NCBI GenBank assembly: GCA_001600055.1
Contig: BCIV01000027.1
Span: 23,671-87,670 of the forward strand
DNA: 64,000 bases
DNA from: Filobasidium wieringae
Lineage: Eukaryota > Basidiomycota > Tremellomycetes > Filobasidiales > Filobasidiaceae
Direction: 5' to 3'
Positions 22,636 through 34,511 of this stretch are shown here, one piece after another. The position numbers and the translations under genes were made by a program. The notes beneath the pieces are model-generated. The model was given only the letters and a program-made list of their open reading frames with translations. It had not been told where the DNA came from and made no database searches. Within the stretch, counting starts at the first letter, position 1. Each line of letters begins with the position of its first letter.

Positions 22636-23456
22636 TTAATCATACTTCATCTCATAGATAGGGCTACCCGACTGAAACAGAAACACCATGTGTTTGGAAC
22701 CGGACTTCCCATTTGGGGTTTCGCAATACGCGCACATATATCTCAGGATTCGGAATGAAACATTGGTTTGGTTGTGAATCGACTCGACGAGGCGGTACAA
22801 GACCTCTACCTGATAGTGGTGCGTACTGGACACGAACCGGTTGCAGACAAAAGTATCCGGTACATCTAACAGCCGCCAACCTCGGAGACAAAACAGTATG
22901 GTAAATACTTTCAGATTTTACGCCATGGAGCTGAGCCGGTGCGTCGAATCGAGTACGTACACTAAACGAATCCTGTAAGGGGAATGCGTACCGGTTCCAA
23001 ACAAGACATTGTATCACATGCTTGGCCTATGATCACGATGCGAGACCAAACGCGTAGCGAGCGATGATTCGTTGTGTGTAGCTATTATGGCTGATATGAA
23101 TGCTTCCTGTTCTATGATATATGGTGAGAAGAAAGATACCAGCTACTGGTAATCGCCCCGTAGATGGATGTGTTTCCTCGTCTGACAATCGAGCGATGGA
23201 TCCGTCAGTCTCAGGAAACTACATTCTCGCCGCCGAATCCCGTTAGGCGAAAGTCGATCGCTGGCTTTAGCAGTCCTGAGTACACACCGTTATGAGTATT
23301 TTGTGTCGAAGATCGAGTGGACAGGACAAGGAAATAGAATTTGCATGCGATGATCGATAATATCCGCGGCAGAAACCAAAGCGTCCGTTTAAATAGTGTC
23401 ATCCTGCCGCTCGAACCCCCTGCCGATGCGTGAAGCGAACGTTTGAGGCGGTCCAT
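22636..23456 (-). CDS. probable spliced hypothetical gene
   Basis: The minus-strand ATG at 23456 opens MDRLKRSLHASAGGSSGRM, followed by a hydrophobic stretch WFLPRILSIIACKFYFLVL that could be a membrane anchor. A terminal exon reads QVEVLYRLVESIHNQTNVSF and KHMVFLFQSGSPIYEMKYD, with a stop ending at 22636. The middle junctions (about 23210-22830) are not resolved. Product not recognised. Confidence 0.35.
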
Positions 23457-23472
23457 CTTCGACTTCTATCAA

Positions 23473-25970
23473 CTAAGCAAGGTCACATGTCGTCAGAGGT
23501 CCGCTTGATATACTTTGACGCAACGCTTCGTTGTCATTCTTCTCGCGCGTCTGACCATCGCTGCTTGCCACAATCCTAAGCATAATCTCGCTGGAGTCGG
23601 CCATGATTACAGGACTGTTGTCGGTAAGTGAGGAGTTCGATCTAGCACTGAGCTCAAACTGGTCGTGTTAGCTCGGGAAGAGGTAGGATCCCATATGATA
23701 CGGGACACGATCGCGGCCGTCATGTGAAACATGCGGAACTTGAGGTTACAAGGTGCTACCAGCGCATCGCCTGGACCGAGAATTGCCACCTTGTGTCCTT
23801 CCTTTCCCTGGTTTGGCTGCTAGCAACAGTAATCAAGACCTCGCTATGGCCGGTATCGCGGAAAAAAAGGTGCCTCTGTCGAATACCGTGTTCAAGTATA
23901 ACATAGCGCCTTGCTCCGTTCGTGCATCCGCCAGGAAGAACGCTGGCATATTGGTCTGATCAGATAGGTGATGGATCCGTGTTGTGACTTTTGACGGATG
24001 GTAATCGAAGGCGCTGTAGAAAATTTGACGAGAATTTGGTGAGGAGCGAATGACAGACAGCGTCCTTAAAGGCATGTGACCCGTTGATTTACGTGCGGAT
24101 TGCCCGATGCAGGCTTGGTGTCGCATCAGGTATATTCAGACTAGTAAACATATGACCGCTGAAACCAGTGCGCAAGCTTTTGACGACTAAACAGTAATTT
24201 TCGTGATATGGTTGGAATGGAGGCAGAGGAGCAGAAGACTCCGCCACTACTGGTACGTACACCAGGCTCTTTGAAGGATTTTTTGCTGTCTCGTTGTGAA
24301 ATCTTCTCTCCTGGCTTTGACCATACAGATCGAAGATTAGCGCCCTTAGTTCCTGTTCAGGTAGCTCAGCGGTAACTCGGTAGTATCAAGGATTGTAGTA
24401 GACACCTTGGCTAGCCTGGAGGTAGCCAGACTTGATGAGTTCGCGCCTCCACTGACACGTTCAGTATAACCGACGATGCCTACCCAATCGTCACCGTCGC
24501 GTGCTGGTTCAGGTAGAGGATCGAGGTCATATACATCCAGTGTATGATCTATTGTACGAACTTCCGATATCGTCTCTTCCTTCCAGGTCGAATTCAACCC
24601 CTCCGGCGCAAGAGCGTATTCGAGAAGCTGTGTCCGATCGTTTCGAGTGGCGAATTTCGCACTAGTGCGTGGAAAGAAAGGTTATCTCTGGGGTCGTAGA
24701 TGGTGAAAGAGGACCAATTATTCAGGAGGTGGCTGGTTTCATGGATAGTTGTACCGATTCCGGAGTTGCTTTGGGTAGTGCTGACTCGCTCACTCCTTCC
24801 CTTCAGATCTGATCATCCAGGATTTTACGATCGAGTTGCTTACATAGCTTGACGATCGTCCTGTAATTGATCGAGAATATTTGACTGCAGTCTCTATCGG
24901 GAGACGTAGCTGGCCTTCCTCGTAAAACTCAATATATCAGATCAAGCGAGTTTGGAGGTGTTAAGCGTTTGCCCCGATTCAGAGCTGGAGTCCGAAATTG
25001 GGAATCTTCCAGCAATCGTACCGCATTGACACTCGTCAGATCTGTTTCCCGTTGTGTCCCCCGAGCGAGAATTGATCGTCCCCAGATGTCTCGCTTCCCT
25101 TGCTCAGCTCGATCGAGCTTGGGTGAACGTATCTTTTTTTGCTGCAGAGCCATCGAGATTAGAAGCTGCCCGTTTCCGACTGTCATTTAGGGATGGAGTT
25201 GAAGCGTTCGGTAAGGTTTCCTGTCTTCTTTGATCATCGGCCAGCATCAGTAGCTTGGACGAGATATATAGTTCGAGGCTTACGTAACTCCTGCAATGTT
25301 GCGGGGCTCGATGTCGGTATATCTTCTGCGGGAGTGTTTAGACGGGATGAGGTGGTTGTTTAATCATATCCAATGGAAGAATCTCCCAAGGTGTGCGCAT
25401 TCAGTCATATTGAATGAAAGACGCTCCTCAAAGCTGTGTTCAAACGATACTGCAACAAGAGGTGATGCACTGAGCGCACTAGGCAAGTCATCAGGAAGGA
25501 CGGTACACATCACGGCCAAGACCGTGTACTTACCGGTTGAATTACGATCTGATTGATTGTTCAGACGAAGATCCATCTGTGACAAGCTTATTCTGGAGTT
25601 CAACGCCATCGTCCTTATCGGCTATGATGTCCCCAAAGTTTCTGCCTAATGAGCCGGGATCATGAGTAGTTTTGCCGGAACGATCGAAATCTCCAGGGTG
25701 CTAGTTCACATAGTTGATCTATGATTAAGATTCCTGCTCCCGTATAACGGTCGTTGTCAGGCTATAGGCTCGTGGGATAACGACACCAGCACTCAATACT
25801 CACGGTGTTCAAACTCGAGGACTCTGTACGTCGATACTTCCTACCTGATCAGCCGATTAGGAGACAGCAAGATTGTTGGGTTGGGATGAGCCATTTTGAT
25901 GACTTTCCAGATCTTGTGACTTGTCTCAGCGATGTCGATTTCATCTTCTTCGATCTGGTTCGAAAGGTTA
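23473..25970 (-). CDS. intron-dense hypothetical gene, at least 8 exons
   Basis: Reconstructed on the minus strand. Exons include EIDIAETSHKIWKVIKMAH (near 25930), GKTTHDPGSLGRNFGDIIAD (near 25630), SFEHSFEERLSFNMTECAH (near 25420), TRNDRTQLLEYALAPEGLN and TIDHTLDVYDLDPLPEPARD (24670-24402), 24364-24093 (RALIFDLYGQSQERRFHNE, YVPVVAESSAPLPPFQPYH), 24013-23887 (QTNMPAFFLADARTEQGAML) and from 23807 (KVAILGPGDALVAPCNLKF). A last exon near 23590-23473 reads SSEIMLRIVASSDGQTREK and ends with TAG. The junctions 24364-23807 are in phase with good GT/AG signals. No family recognised. The upstream exons (above 24.7 kb) could belong to a separate gene. Confidence 0.48.
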
Positions 25971-26204
25971 TGAGGTGTCTTCCTGGTCATTGCTAAGAGA
26001 TCTTAGAGATGACGGGTACCGGCGGCGAAATGGACTGCTAAAGTTGGCGATCAAGGAGTCAATCTCTATAGTATCTGAGCTTGATGTTACATAGGTCTAC
26101 GGGATGTCAAGTGGAGGAGAAGATGATTTAGTGGGTTTGAGTCTGAAAAGACAAGAGTCTAGCGAGTAAGAAGCCGTCGATGGGTTGCTGGCGTGTCTCA
26201 CGTA

Positions 26205-26270
26205 AAGGCGACGCGTAACGTCTCTCCGAGCTCGGTCTACGCTCGGTTATCGTGTGATGCGCGTCGCCTT
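26205..26270. promoter_or_regulatory. palindromic element upstream of the 26354 gene
   Basis: Perfect 11-bp inverted arms AAGGCGACGCG (26205-26215) and CGCGTCGCCTT (26260-26270), with an MluI-type ACGCGT overlapping the left arm. The element lies about 85 bp before the ATG at 26354. ACGCGT is the core of the fungal MBF cell-cycle box; whether it is used here is inference. Confidence 0.4.
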
Positions 26271-26353
26271 GAGCCCTCGAGCCAACTTGACATCTCATCA
26301 ATAAACGCCATCAATCATTGAGAACCATCAACTCGGAAAATTCCACGATCCTC

Positions 26354-28459
26354 ATGTCCAACCCCAACCCTTTCCATAGCTCCTACTGGACAGACGTCCT
26401 AGATTTTGTCGGTCCTAAACAATTTAGACATCCCTCAACCAAACACTATGGTACTCGACCACACCACACATTTGCATATAAATTCACTCTCACTTTCCTG
26501 CAACAATTTGACTCCAGCAGCGAGGAGGTCATCAGAAACAATCTAATACAAGCACTCGAGCGACCCGATCAAGTCTTTCAAGGTCAGAAGGGAGGAACCT
26601 ATGTACCGATCAGGAATGCACATCTAGTTGCCGAATTAGCATGGAGATGGACTAGCTGCGCAGGAATGTCTTTGGCGATGGACGATAACTCGAATGACCA
26701 GACCATTACACCCTTCTCGGATAGTTACACAAGTGCTGTCCCGAATAACTACACCAGCACCATTACGGATAACTACACCAGTGCCGTCTCGATCGACCAA
26801 ACCACTACACTCTCGAGTGATTACACCACTTCTCTCCCGAATGACGGCCAGCTCCCTTTCGACTTCCCCTTCGATCTCGCAGCACAACCAACGAGTTCCA
26901 CCACACCTTTCGGTGATCATAGTGCGACGCAGCAGGGTATCTACCCGTACAACGGGATGCAGCCTGATTATGGGACGGGGACGCAGGTAGGGGGGATGCA
27001 GCGTGATTGCAATATGCAGGCGGAACTCTATCCGTACAACGGGACACAGACAGGCGCGGGGACTCAGCACGATTGTGGGGTGGGGCTGAGTACTCACTCG
27101 TACGATGGGGAGCGGATAGGCGGTTATTGTGAGATACAGCCGAACGATGGAACGCAGACTGGGGTCTACCCGTCGTCGTACAACAACTCGTACTCGTATG
27201 ACGAGACGCAGATAGGAATTTACAGTGGAACACTAGACAGTTATGGAACGCAGAATAGTATCTACAGGGGGGGGCACAATGGGTTGCAGACCGGTTTCTA
27301 CTCGGACCACGGAGCACTGCTCGAAGCATACAACAAGCTTATGGAAGAATGCTCCGCACCGCCACAACCGTTCACAGATGGCCAGAAAAAGGCTACACAT
27401 GAAGCTTGTCAGCGGTGGTTTCAACATATGAGAGGCGCGGTTGATAAGACAGTTCAAAAGATCGATGAGAGTTGGCCTGAGACACCGTGGAGGTCGTCTC
27501 TCCCCTCCATAATCTATGGTACACAATGCAAATGGGAAGAGATGGATAATTCTCATCGTGATATCGTTCAGTGGGCGGCCAAGTCTATTTCATTTCCTGC
27601 ATTCCTCGCTCTCATGCAGAGCTTGCGACCGACAAGGACGACCTCGCTTCGAGCTATATCTGTGTCCGAAATCAAAAGGGCTTGCCACGGTTTCATCAAA
27701 GCTCCACCTCTACCCTCGGGACCTTGTCAACCGTACAATGATGTCAATGAGTCACGGTTGAGAAGGTTGCGAATGACCAGCCCAATCTTTCGCGCCACCC
27801 GATACATGTGTTCTGACATCATGTCGATCCTACATGATAGGACCTTGCCTCTTTTTCCCAAGGAGGAAAGGAACTTAGCATCCCAATCGATATCCTCGAT
27901 GACCTCTTCAGGAGCGGCGAATCCAATAGCGTCAGGACTTTACGGAACTTATCTCTGGGTGATTGGAGGCAGACTGCACGTAGAAGTCATGGTCACAACA
28001 GTACTGACGTATGACCTGATGGAAGGCAATATTCTGTAAGCGCAGATAGTACAGGTACAAAACAAAGGAAACAACACTGACATCTTATTCGAACACCGGC
28101 GATATAGAATCATTCCCCCAGGCGCATCCTGGAAAATCTCGAATCCCAGACCCGAGGAGGCGCGTGTGACTGTTCAGAACTGGTTTCATCCTGTTTACAT
28201 ACAAGACTCACTTAAAGCCTACTACAAATGGACTCGCTGCCCTCGGAGTATGAGACAGGAGTACATGGTTACTATGGATAGGGTTGCACAGCATTCCGAC
28301 TCGATAGAAAACCTTCAACTCATTTTCACACTCTTCAAGGCGTACAGACCTGAAAAGCGACAGACGCTATTGCAGTCAAGGCACTTGACGAGGAAGAGCC
28401 GTGTCGAGACGCAGATCAGGCGATTAGAACGACCGATCAGCACTTCGACCTTACTGTAA
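26354..28459 (+). CDS. 677-residue hypothetical protein with prion-like Tyr/Thr/Gln/Gly domain
   Basis: Exons 26354-28035 and 28108-28459, joined by a 72-nt phase-2 intron with GTAAGC donor, ACTGAC branch-like site and GATATAG acceptor. The intron removes an in-frame TAA at 28037. The first in-frame ATG is at 26354. Residues about 1-110 look folded (HHTFAYKFTLTFLQQFDSSS). About 120-340 is a low-complexity region of Y-T-S then Y-x-G-T-Q-T-G repeats (YPYNGTQTGAGTQ, YDETQIGIYSG). The C-terminal part is again folded and helical, with two HxxxxR-type basic segments and a basic tail. No catalytic motif or family recognised. The Tyr/Gly/Gln repeats resemble condensate-forming fungal RNA-associated proteins, but that is only compositional. 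Confidence 0.82.
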
Positions 28460-29022
28460 ACATAGCGATAAAGCGATCTGAACTCCTGATCGTTAAGATC
28501 CTCATCATCGTCATCCGCAGAAAACTCGTAATGAGCGATGACTTGTCTGTCGAGGCTCACCACAGTATTGCTTGCTTCAGCTCTACAGACTCTTCACGAG
28601 GCCTCAACCCTGGAGATGACGATGGGCTGGTTGAGTCGTGAAAGGCTACAGTCTATGATAATACTATGATCAATCACCACGCGACTCATCCATTTCTATA
28701 GCACATAAGTCATCAGATAGAGCAGCTAGGCCTAGCTGATTTTCAAAGTACCGCATGCAGGCATCCTGTCGATACAGGGATTAAGGTAGCTACACACGTT
28801 CTGACCTGACCTTGCAGTCCGGATGTCCGCTTTTAGGACCGTGATGCATACAGTTATATCAGATATAGGCCATAAGTTTCGGAAGGTTGGAAATATGTAA
28901 AACAAGGAGAGTGGTAGGAATGATAACGTGAACAAGATGACTAAGAAATAAAACCAACGGCAGTTGAAAAGGCCGAAACAACGACAAGGACGCAACTAAG
29001 CCTTACGCAGGAGCGATTTCAA
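28460..29022. other. 560-bp convergent intergenic region
   Basis: Lies between the 3' ends of the 26354+ and 29023- genes. No coding signal and no strong repeat noted. Confidence 0.5.
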
Positions 29023-30696
29023 TTAGACGGAGGGGAGGGCAGGAGGAGGGGGAGGAGGAGGAGGGGGAGGAGTCGTAGGAGAAGGAGTAACTGGCGGAGA
29101 AGAAGGGGGAGGAGTAGCGGCGAGCCGAGCCTCTCTCTTGCGAACTGCATTTATCACCTCCTCATTCAATTGCTGATTTACTGTCTTTGCAAAAGGTCCA
29201 GTAGTGGGCGCCAAAGTACGTCCCTTCCAGTTGGGATCAGGCTTCCACTCGGTCTCGGTCTCAGGAGATCGCACAAGTGGAGTCATCGGGACTGATGAAC
29301 TCGTCGTCATTGGGGCTGATGAACTCGTCGTCATTGCAGCTGATGAACTCGTCGTCATGGCGATCATCGGCGTCGGTGCATGAGAGGAAGGGGAGCCCAT
29401 CGAGTGCTTCGCCAGATCTGCCACGAGAGTGAGAGATCGTTGTGCGAACTCATGATACTGATCCATTGCGTGCTTGAGCAACTTCAATTCGCGAGCGGGT
29501 GCCTCGCCGAACGTTTCTGATACGTGGTTACGAGGCATGTGCACCATCAGGTCGGGTACAGGCGATCCGGATGCGAGTCGAGGATCAGTCATGTGGCGGT
29601 GGCTGATTGTAGTCGGGGCAAGATGTACAACACTCTTGCTTCCCCTCAGTTTCGGCAATCGTTCTTTGGGGTGTTGACGCAGAGCGCCGAACGAGAATTT
29701 CCTTTTGATTCCTGTTGTGACGGGTGGGCAGTACTCCTGACGGATATCATCCTCTAGCAGGGAAGACGGTAGCGGTTCGTCCTCAAGCTCAAAGTCATGA
29801 AGGGAATCGAGCGAGAAAGATGATCGTCCGAGTCCATCTGGTCTAAATCGTGCGACTGAAGCATAAGACTCGGGCGTCAGGCAGTCCCTATCGATCGGCA
29901 CGGGCAGCTGATTCTCGTCCAGGTAGAGTCGATCGATGACTGGCCAGAACCGTTGTCGTTGGTTAGACTGAACAGAATCCAGAGAGGACGGGTGAGAGCT
30001 CTCTTTCCTATTCCAAATCTTAGCAGAATGAAGGCTAGCCCGAACATTGGTCGTAACGACGTTCCACATCGAGCTGGACTTCTTGAGTCTAGGCTTGACC
30101 GTGTCGACTGGCGGTTCAAGCTTGAGGGTTGCAGGCAGACGAGGAGGAGGAGGAACGTTCTCCTTGGTAACTATACGATGCGGAAGCTCTTCACTCCAGA
30201 CTGAAGAGCGGACGGAGCTTTGTCTGGATCCTGTCGCCGATATCTTCAGTCTAGGCCTTGCCGTGTCGAGTAGCGGTTCACGCTGGAGAGTCGTAGGCAA
30301 ACGAGGAACAGGAGGAAGATTTTCCTTGGTACTGAAAGAATCAGGCTGATGATGCGAGAGCACTTCACTCCAGACGGAGCTAGGTCGATCACTGGAGCGG
30401 ACCGAGCTAGGTCGATCACTAGAGCGGACCGAGCTAGGTCGATTGCTAGAGTGGACGGAGTGACACCGTAGTCTAGGACCTGTCACTGATAGCGAGCGTT
30501 GTCTTGACTCATCCGGAAGATGAGCATCATCGGGAAGAGAAACATCGCCGCGAAGAGCCGCAGAGTAGGTGACTGATTGACGACGCATGGACTTTCCCGG
30601 CTGATCTGTGACCATTCGGTCCCAAGCGCCAGGGAATGTGGGAAAAGGATCGTTGGATAGAAACTCCATGGATTCGTGATTGTCAATTTGAGCCAT
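29023..30696 (-). CDS. 557-residue Ser/Pro-rich protein with two KEN boxes
   Basis: A single uninterrupted frame from an ATG at 30696 to a stop at 29025-29023. Mostly disordered. Residues about 85-110 repeat SSDRPSSVRSSDRPSSV. A segment of about 60 residues is duplicated (STKENLPPVPRLPTTL versus VTKENVPPPPRLPATL), each copy beginning with a KEN tripeptide followed by Pro, and each ending PRLK. Other features are IKRKFSFGALRQHPKERLPK, a short helix ARELKLLKHAMDQYHEFAQR, three TMTTSSSA/P repeats near residue 450, and a C-terminal poly-proline tail of about ten Pro. KEN boxes are APC/C degrons in cell-cycle proteins, so regulated turnover is a reasonable inference. No enzyme domain; family not recognised. 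Confidence 0.85.
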   Translation of the reverse strand: MAQIDNHESMEFLSNDPFPTFPGAWDRMVTDQPGKSMRRQSVTYSAALRGDVSLPDDAHLPDESRQRSLSVTGPRLRCHSVHSSNRPSSVRSSDRPSSVRSSDRPSSVWSEVLSHHQPDSFSTKENLPPVPRLPTTLQREPLLDTARPRLKISATGSRQSSVRSSVWSEELPHRIVTKENVPPPPRLPATLKLEPPVDTVKPRLKKSSSMWNVVTTNVRASLHSAKIWNRKESSHPSSLDSVQSNQRQRFWPVIDRLYLDENQLPVPIDRDCLTPESYASVARFRPDGLGRSSFSLDSLHDFELEDEPLPSSLLEDDIRQEYCPPVTTGIKRKFSFGALRQHPKERLPKLRGSKSVVHLAPTTISHRHMTDPRLASGSPVPDLMVHMPRNHVSETFGEAPARELKLLKHAMDQYHEFAQRSLTLVADLAKHSMGSPSSHAPTPMIAMTTSSSAAMTTSSSAPMTTSSSVPMTPLVRSPETETEWKPDPNWKGRTLAPTTGPFAKTVNQQLNEEVINAVRKREARLAATPPPSSPPVTPSPTTPPPPPPPPPPALPSV

Positions 30697-30699
30697 GGC

Positions 30700-31590
30700 T
30701 TGATATGTATCTATCCCAGTCGATGCCTCTGATCAGTCTTTGCTATCCGGTAAAGTCTCATTTGAATTGGCATACCTTTACGCTTCGTTCAAGAGAAGAT
30801 AAGACGATGTGTATTATCGAAGACTGGCAGACCCAGAAGAGCGCGCTGATCGATAGGTAAATAACTACTAAATGAGGTCATGTTGACATTCGACAGCGAA
30901 AGGACTCACCGATAACCGTTCGGTGCTTCGTATGAGAAAGCAGTCTCAGAAATCCAAGGATTGAGGCTAAGTAACTAGTAGAGGACCGGTTTAGTATTTT
31001 AGCATAGAGACTGGGTAGGACATTATCACTCACTAGCGATGGACTCGTTCGAGGTAGACGACCTTATAGCATAAAGCCTCAAGTGAAGCATCTAACATTC
31101 CGGTATCTCTTGTTGTTGTGATCGGCGTGCTATCCGGGCAGCCCGATAGAGATTGCCAAGACACAAAGCTCTCAAAGGAGGTAGCACCGATAGATACACA
31201 TGGGTCGACGTTATGCGTCACGTCGCTCCGCTTGGGATGACCAATCGGATCATATCGGCCAACGGGTCCTTTCGAGCTCTAGATCAAAGTTGCCTATATA
31301 TCCACATGCGTGAATTGGTGAATTGTAGCAGGCAGGATCGCATCGAGGTGTTGCGAAGAACGTGTCCGCAGGATAGCAACATAGAGAGCGCAATCAGCCC
31401 ACTCATTCCCCTTTGGCTCGCTGCATCTCCTCATTGACCCGTTAGACGTCTATACTTCCTCCGAGACAGTATGTCACTGCTTATTGACCTCGAGGAGGAT
31501 ACTCCTAAAGCGAAACGGTCAGAATGTATGTCGCCGGTCGCTCCTTTGTGTGATTCATCCACTTACCTTGCAATCGCAATCGCCTTCCAG
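30700..31590. other. about 0.9 kb intergenic, possible 5' exons
   Basis: Both strands show short protein-like frames at 31030-31440 (plus: RELVNCSRQDRIEVLRRT; minus: ALCYKVVYLERVHR) that I could not connect to a gene. It is the divergent promoter region of the 30696- and 31596+ genes. Confidence 0.35.
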
Positions 31591-31595
31591 TACCC

Positions 31596-32349
31596 ATGTT
31601 GACGTCTCCCACTGGTACGGTCATCATGGACTTGCCTGCATCCCCGACCGGAACCGTCATCATGAAAGACCACGCTACTCCCGCTCGCCGATCCGCTCGA
31701 GTTTTGCAACAAGAATCTATCGACCAAGACTCGAGCGACGACGAACGCGATATGGCGATTCGTAAGGAACTCAAGCTTCCTGTCTTGCTTGTTGCATTCG
31801 ATACGAATGATGAGAAGAGAAGGGTACCTCCTCCTTTGACCTGGAGCAGTGGGAACGCAAAGGTCAGTTGGCGTGATGTCTTCTCCGTAGAAAGGGAACA
31901 GATAGCTTACGTAGGATTTGGCCAAGTAGAAATACGAGAAGGAATTGGAAACATCCGTCTACGAACTGAACGAGGAAGACGAGCAGTGTTCCTGTTGCCA
32001 TATCGTAATGGCCAAGAGTTACATCGGAAGTCCGGGAACGCATGATCTCGTAGGCTGTTTCTCCAAGCACGAAGAGAAAGAGGGTAGACCCCAAGGGAGG
32101 TGCTTGCAATGCTTGTTACGTGGTTCCAAGTGCTCCTTTTCGTCTACCTCTACCGCAGTGGCTGCTTCCAGCCGATCTCGTCAACCTTGCAACGGCAACG
32201 ACTTAAAGGACATAGAGGATCGTCTTTCGGCCCTTACCACTATTGAGGACCGGCTTTCGGCCCTTACTCAAGAGGTCCAGGTGCTTAACATTCATGTTCG
32301 AGGAGGGTTCTCACCTGACGGTGCGAGGAAGCGATCCAAGCCGCAGTAG
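31596..32349 (+). CDS. 228-residue protein with cysteine (zinc-binding-like) module and coiled coil
   Basis: Exons 31596-31862 and 31930-32349, phase-0 intron of 67 nt (GTCAGT donor, CTTAC branch-like site, AGTAG acceptor). ATG at 31596; an N-terminal SPTGTVIM motif is repeated twice. The first exon is basic then acidic (QDSSDDERDM). The second has a short coiled coil (KYEKELETSVYELNEEDEQ), then CSCC, about 19 residues, a single C in DLVGC, about 14 residues, and CLQCLLRGSKC. A Ser-rich linker and two copies of EDRLSAL in a helical tail follow. The Cys pattern is shared with the proteins at 32889-34511 and 49139-51013. A DNA- or RNA-binding role is possible but unproven. Confidence 0.78.
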
Positions 32350-32888
32350 CAGATGGTGAGTTTGCGATCGTTATCTGAGTGACCGCAGGATTCCCCAGCT
32401 GATAGCGACCAAACGTTGAAACAGCTAAAGGTGGACATGGATAGGTGACCACGTTGACGGGCCATCTTGTAACTCTGTAGAGCTCATCTTGATTGTAGGC
32501 GTCGTTAAGTTTGTGTCAGGGGTGTAGCGGTATAGCGACGAGATATGATAGATACGATATACGATCATACATACACCTATACACTATATACGTCACTCGC
32601 CAATCTCGACAGCAAACATGGAGATAGCATAATATCTATGTCCATAATCTCTGGTCAAAGTTCGATGTCTGGTTAAAGTCATCAACTCTCGGCTGAAGCA
32701 TTACATAATGGACGGCTCAGGGCGGAAATACAACGCATGACACTACTATGGCTCAGTAGAAAACTAACATTGGAAAGGATTCCGGCTTGACGAACAAGAA
32801 CGAGGGTTTGAGTGTGGTTGCTGTTTTTAAGATGCCTGCGACTTACATCGTTTGAGATGGTTGGCGGAGAATCGTTCTCTAAATGCAA
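32350..32888. other. convergent intergenic region, 540 bp
   Basis: Lies between the 3' ends of two genes that both encode the cysteine module. Contains ATACGATATACGATCATAC-type repeats near 32545-32590 and nothing coding that I can support. Confidence 0.45.
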
Positions 32889-34511
32889 TCACTTGAGCTT
32901 TCCGAGAAGCGCCTCGGCACTGGTGTTGATGTTAGTTGCAACGTTGGTAAAGGCCTTCCTTCCGAGCATCTTTTCGTCATCACACGCTTCAAGGATACTG
33001 TTGATAGCTGTAGCGTAACCTTGCATCTTTCCGATGAACGAGATGATTTCGTCCCGATCCAGAGCATCCTCCTTTCTACTCGAGGGCCATTGACATTTCG
33101 ACCCGTTCCTTGTGCAAGGAGCGCAGCGTGCACCTGCCTTGTCAACAACCAGACATTCCCTCTCGACTCGCCTCGTCTCTTGGCACGGTAAACATTGTTC
33201 GTCGCCTTGTCGTAGGACGACATCAGGGTGAGCAAGGATCTTCTCCGAATCCTGTCGAGTTCAATTTCGAGGAGAGTAATGAGATCAATACGAGAATTCA
33301 GTACCGTTCGCAATTCCACATGACTTGCCGAAATTTTCCTGCTCTTACGGGCAACAGTCGATCTCTTGCTGGGTGCCTTTCCATCGGCATCGTCATGCTG
33401 ATCACCAGCGGAGCTCTCGTTGTTCTCCATGTAATCATCGTCAGGCGGATTGTCTTCATCAGACATGACTGTGGTGTCTGCCCGACGCCCTTCGGCGTGA
33501 CGCCGAGGACGACGGCGAGGCTCGCCTCTGAGCTTTACTGTGGTGGTGTGACGGTTGGTAGCCGAATTCAGAACAGACGGACTAATCGATCTGTATCGGC
33601 TACTCTCTCCTACGTCGAAAGCGTCCGCTTGTGGAAGCTCAAGGTCGTTGAGCCCTTCTGCTTCAGATTGCTGGTCGAAAGAGGGATAAGGCTGGTCTTC
33701 TCGCTCTCTCGGAACACTTAGTAAGGACCTCGCACGATGACGAGGTAGTTCCACGTCAGAATGTTCGGAAGCAGTGGAAGGGCGAGGGAGACGTTGATTG
33801 AGTGCGGTAGACGATAGTGAAGTAAAAGCTGGGGATGCCTGACGTGAGTCCTTATCGTTAGCTCGAATTTGCGTAGAAGTCGTTTCGTTTGGGCGGACAA
33901 GGTGATTGTTGAGGCTAGCACGGTCGATGTGATTGCTCTGTGTTTGCTGATATCTCGAACGCTGCTGCGAATAGTCACGAACTAAAGTCCGAGGAGCTGG
34001 AGGGCGTGAGTCGTTTTGATATGCTTGTGATGGAAGGGGTGGTTGAGGGGGTATTGCAAGTAGATGACCAGTTGGGACGGGGAGACCTGGCGGAGGAACA
34101 GGCCGGGAGACGATCGATCGTGGAAGACTGCCCGAAGGCCAGATCATCCTTATACTTCCTGTAAACAGTCATTTTAATTCACGTATAGAACCTGACCCGT
34201 ATGGTCCTGCACTCACCAGCCATAGCTCCGTGGATTCTTTCCAAATCCTGCTCAGTCAGATCACCGCTACATAGCATCGTGTGCATTTTCAGGTTCTGGT
34301 TCCCGGACGTGGGTTCGGAATCGGAGTTCTGAGCCGGCTCGGATCGTTCAGGTCTCTGCTGTTCCGTTCTCAATCGCTTGGGACCGATATCCTCCGTAGA
34401 AGTCTCAACTCGACCTTGCAGCCGTTTCCATTCTGCAAACTGCTCAAATTCTTCGGCTGGAACGCTGCACTGTCTCCCAGGTCTCATGTTGATGCCTTGT
34501 CGATTATCCAT
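32889..34511 (-). CDS. 503-residue protein with C-terminal cysteine module
   Basis: Exons 34511-34217, 34158-33305 and 33251-32889. Introns are 58 nt (GTGAGT...TTTACAG) and 53 nt (GTACTG...CGACAG). The first ATG is at 34511. The N-terminus is a charged helix (AEEFEQFAEWKRLQGRVET) followed by a long disordered Pro/Gln/Ser region. Residues about 290-370 are acidic/basic (SDEDNPPDDDYMENN, RRPRRHAEGRRAD). After the second splice comes CLPC, nine residues, C, nine residues, then CAPCTRNGSKCQW. The protein ends in a helical domain (DEIISFIGKMQGYATAIN, ILEACDDEKMLGRKAF, NTSAEALLGKLK). Without the last intron the frame stays open but loses the Cys module, so splicing here is the key inference. Confidence 0.75.

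Noticed and set aside
28037..28039. premature stop in the 26354 gene
   Set aside because: The TAA lies inside a 72-nt intron with strong donor, branch and acceptor signals, and the frame continues after it.
32889..33250. unspliced C-terminus of the 34511- gene
   Set aside because: The unspliced frame is open, but the spliced frame alone gives the CAPCTRNGSKC module and a well-formed helical end.
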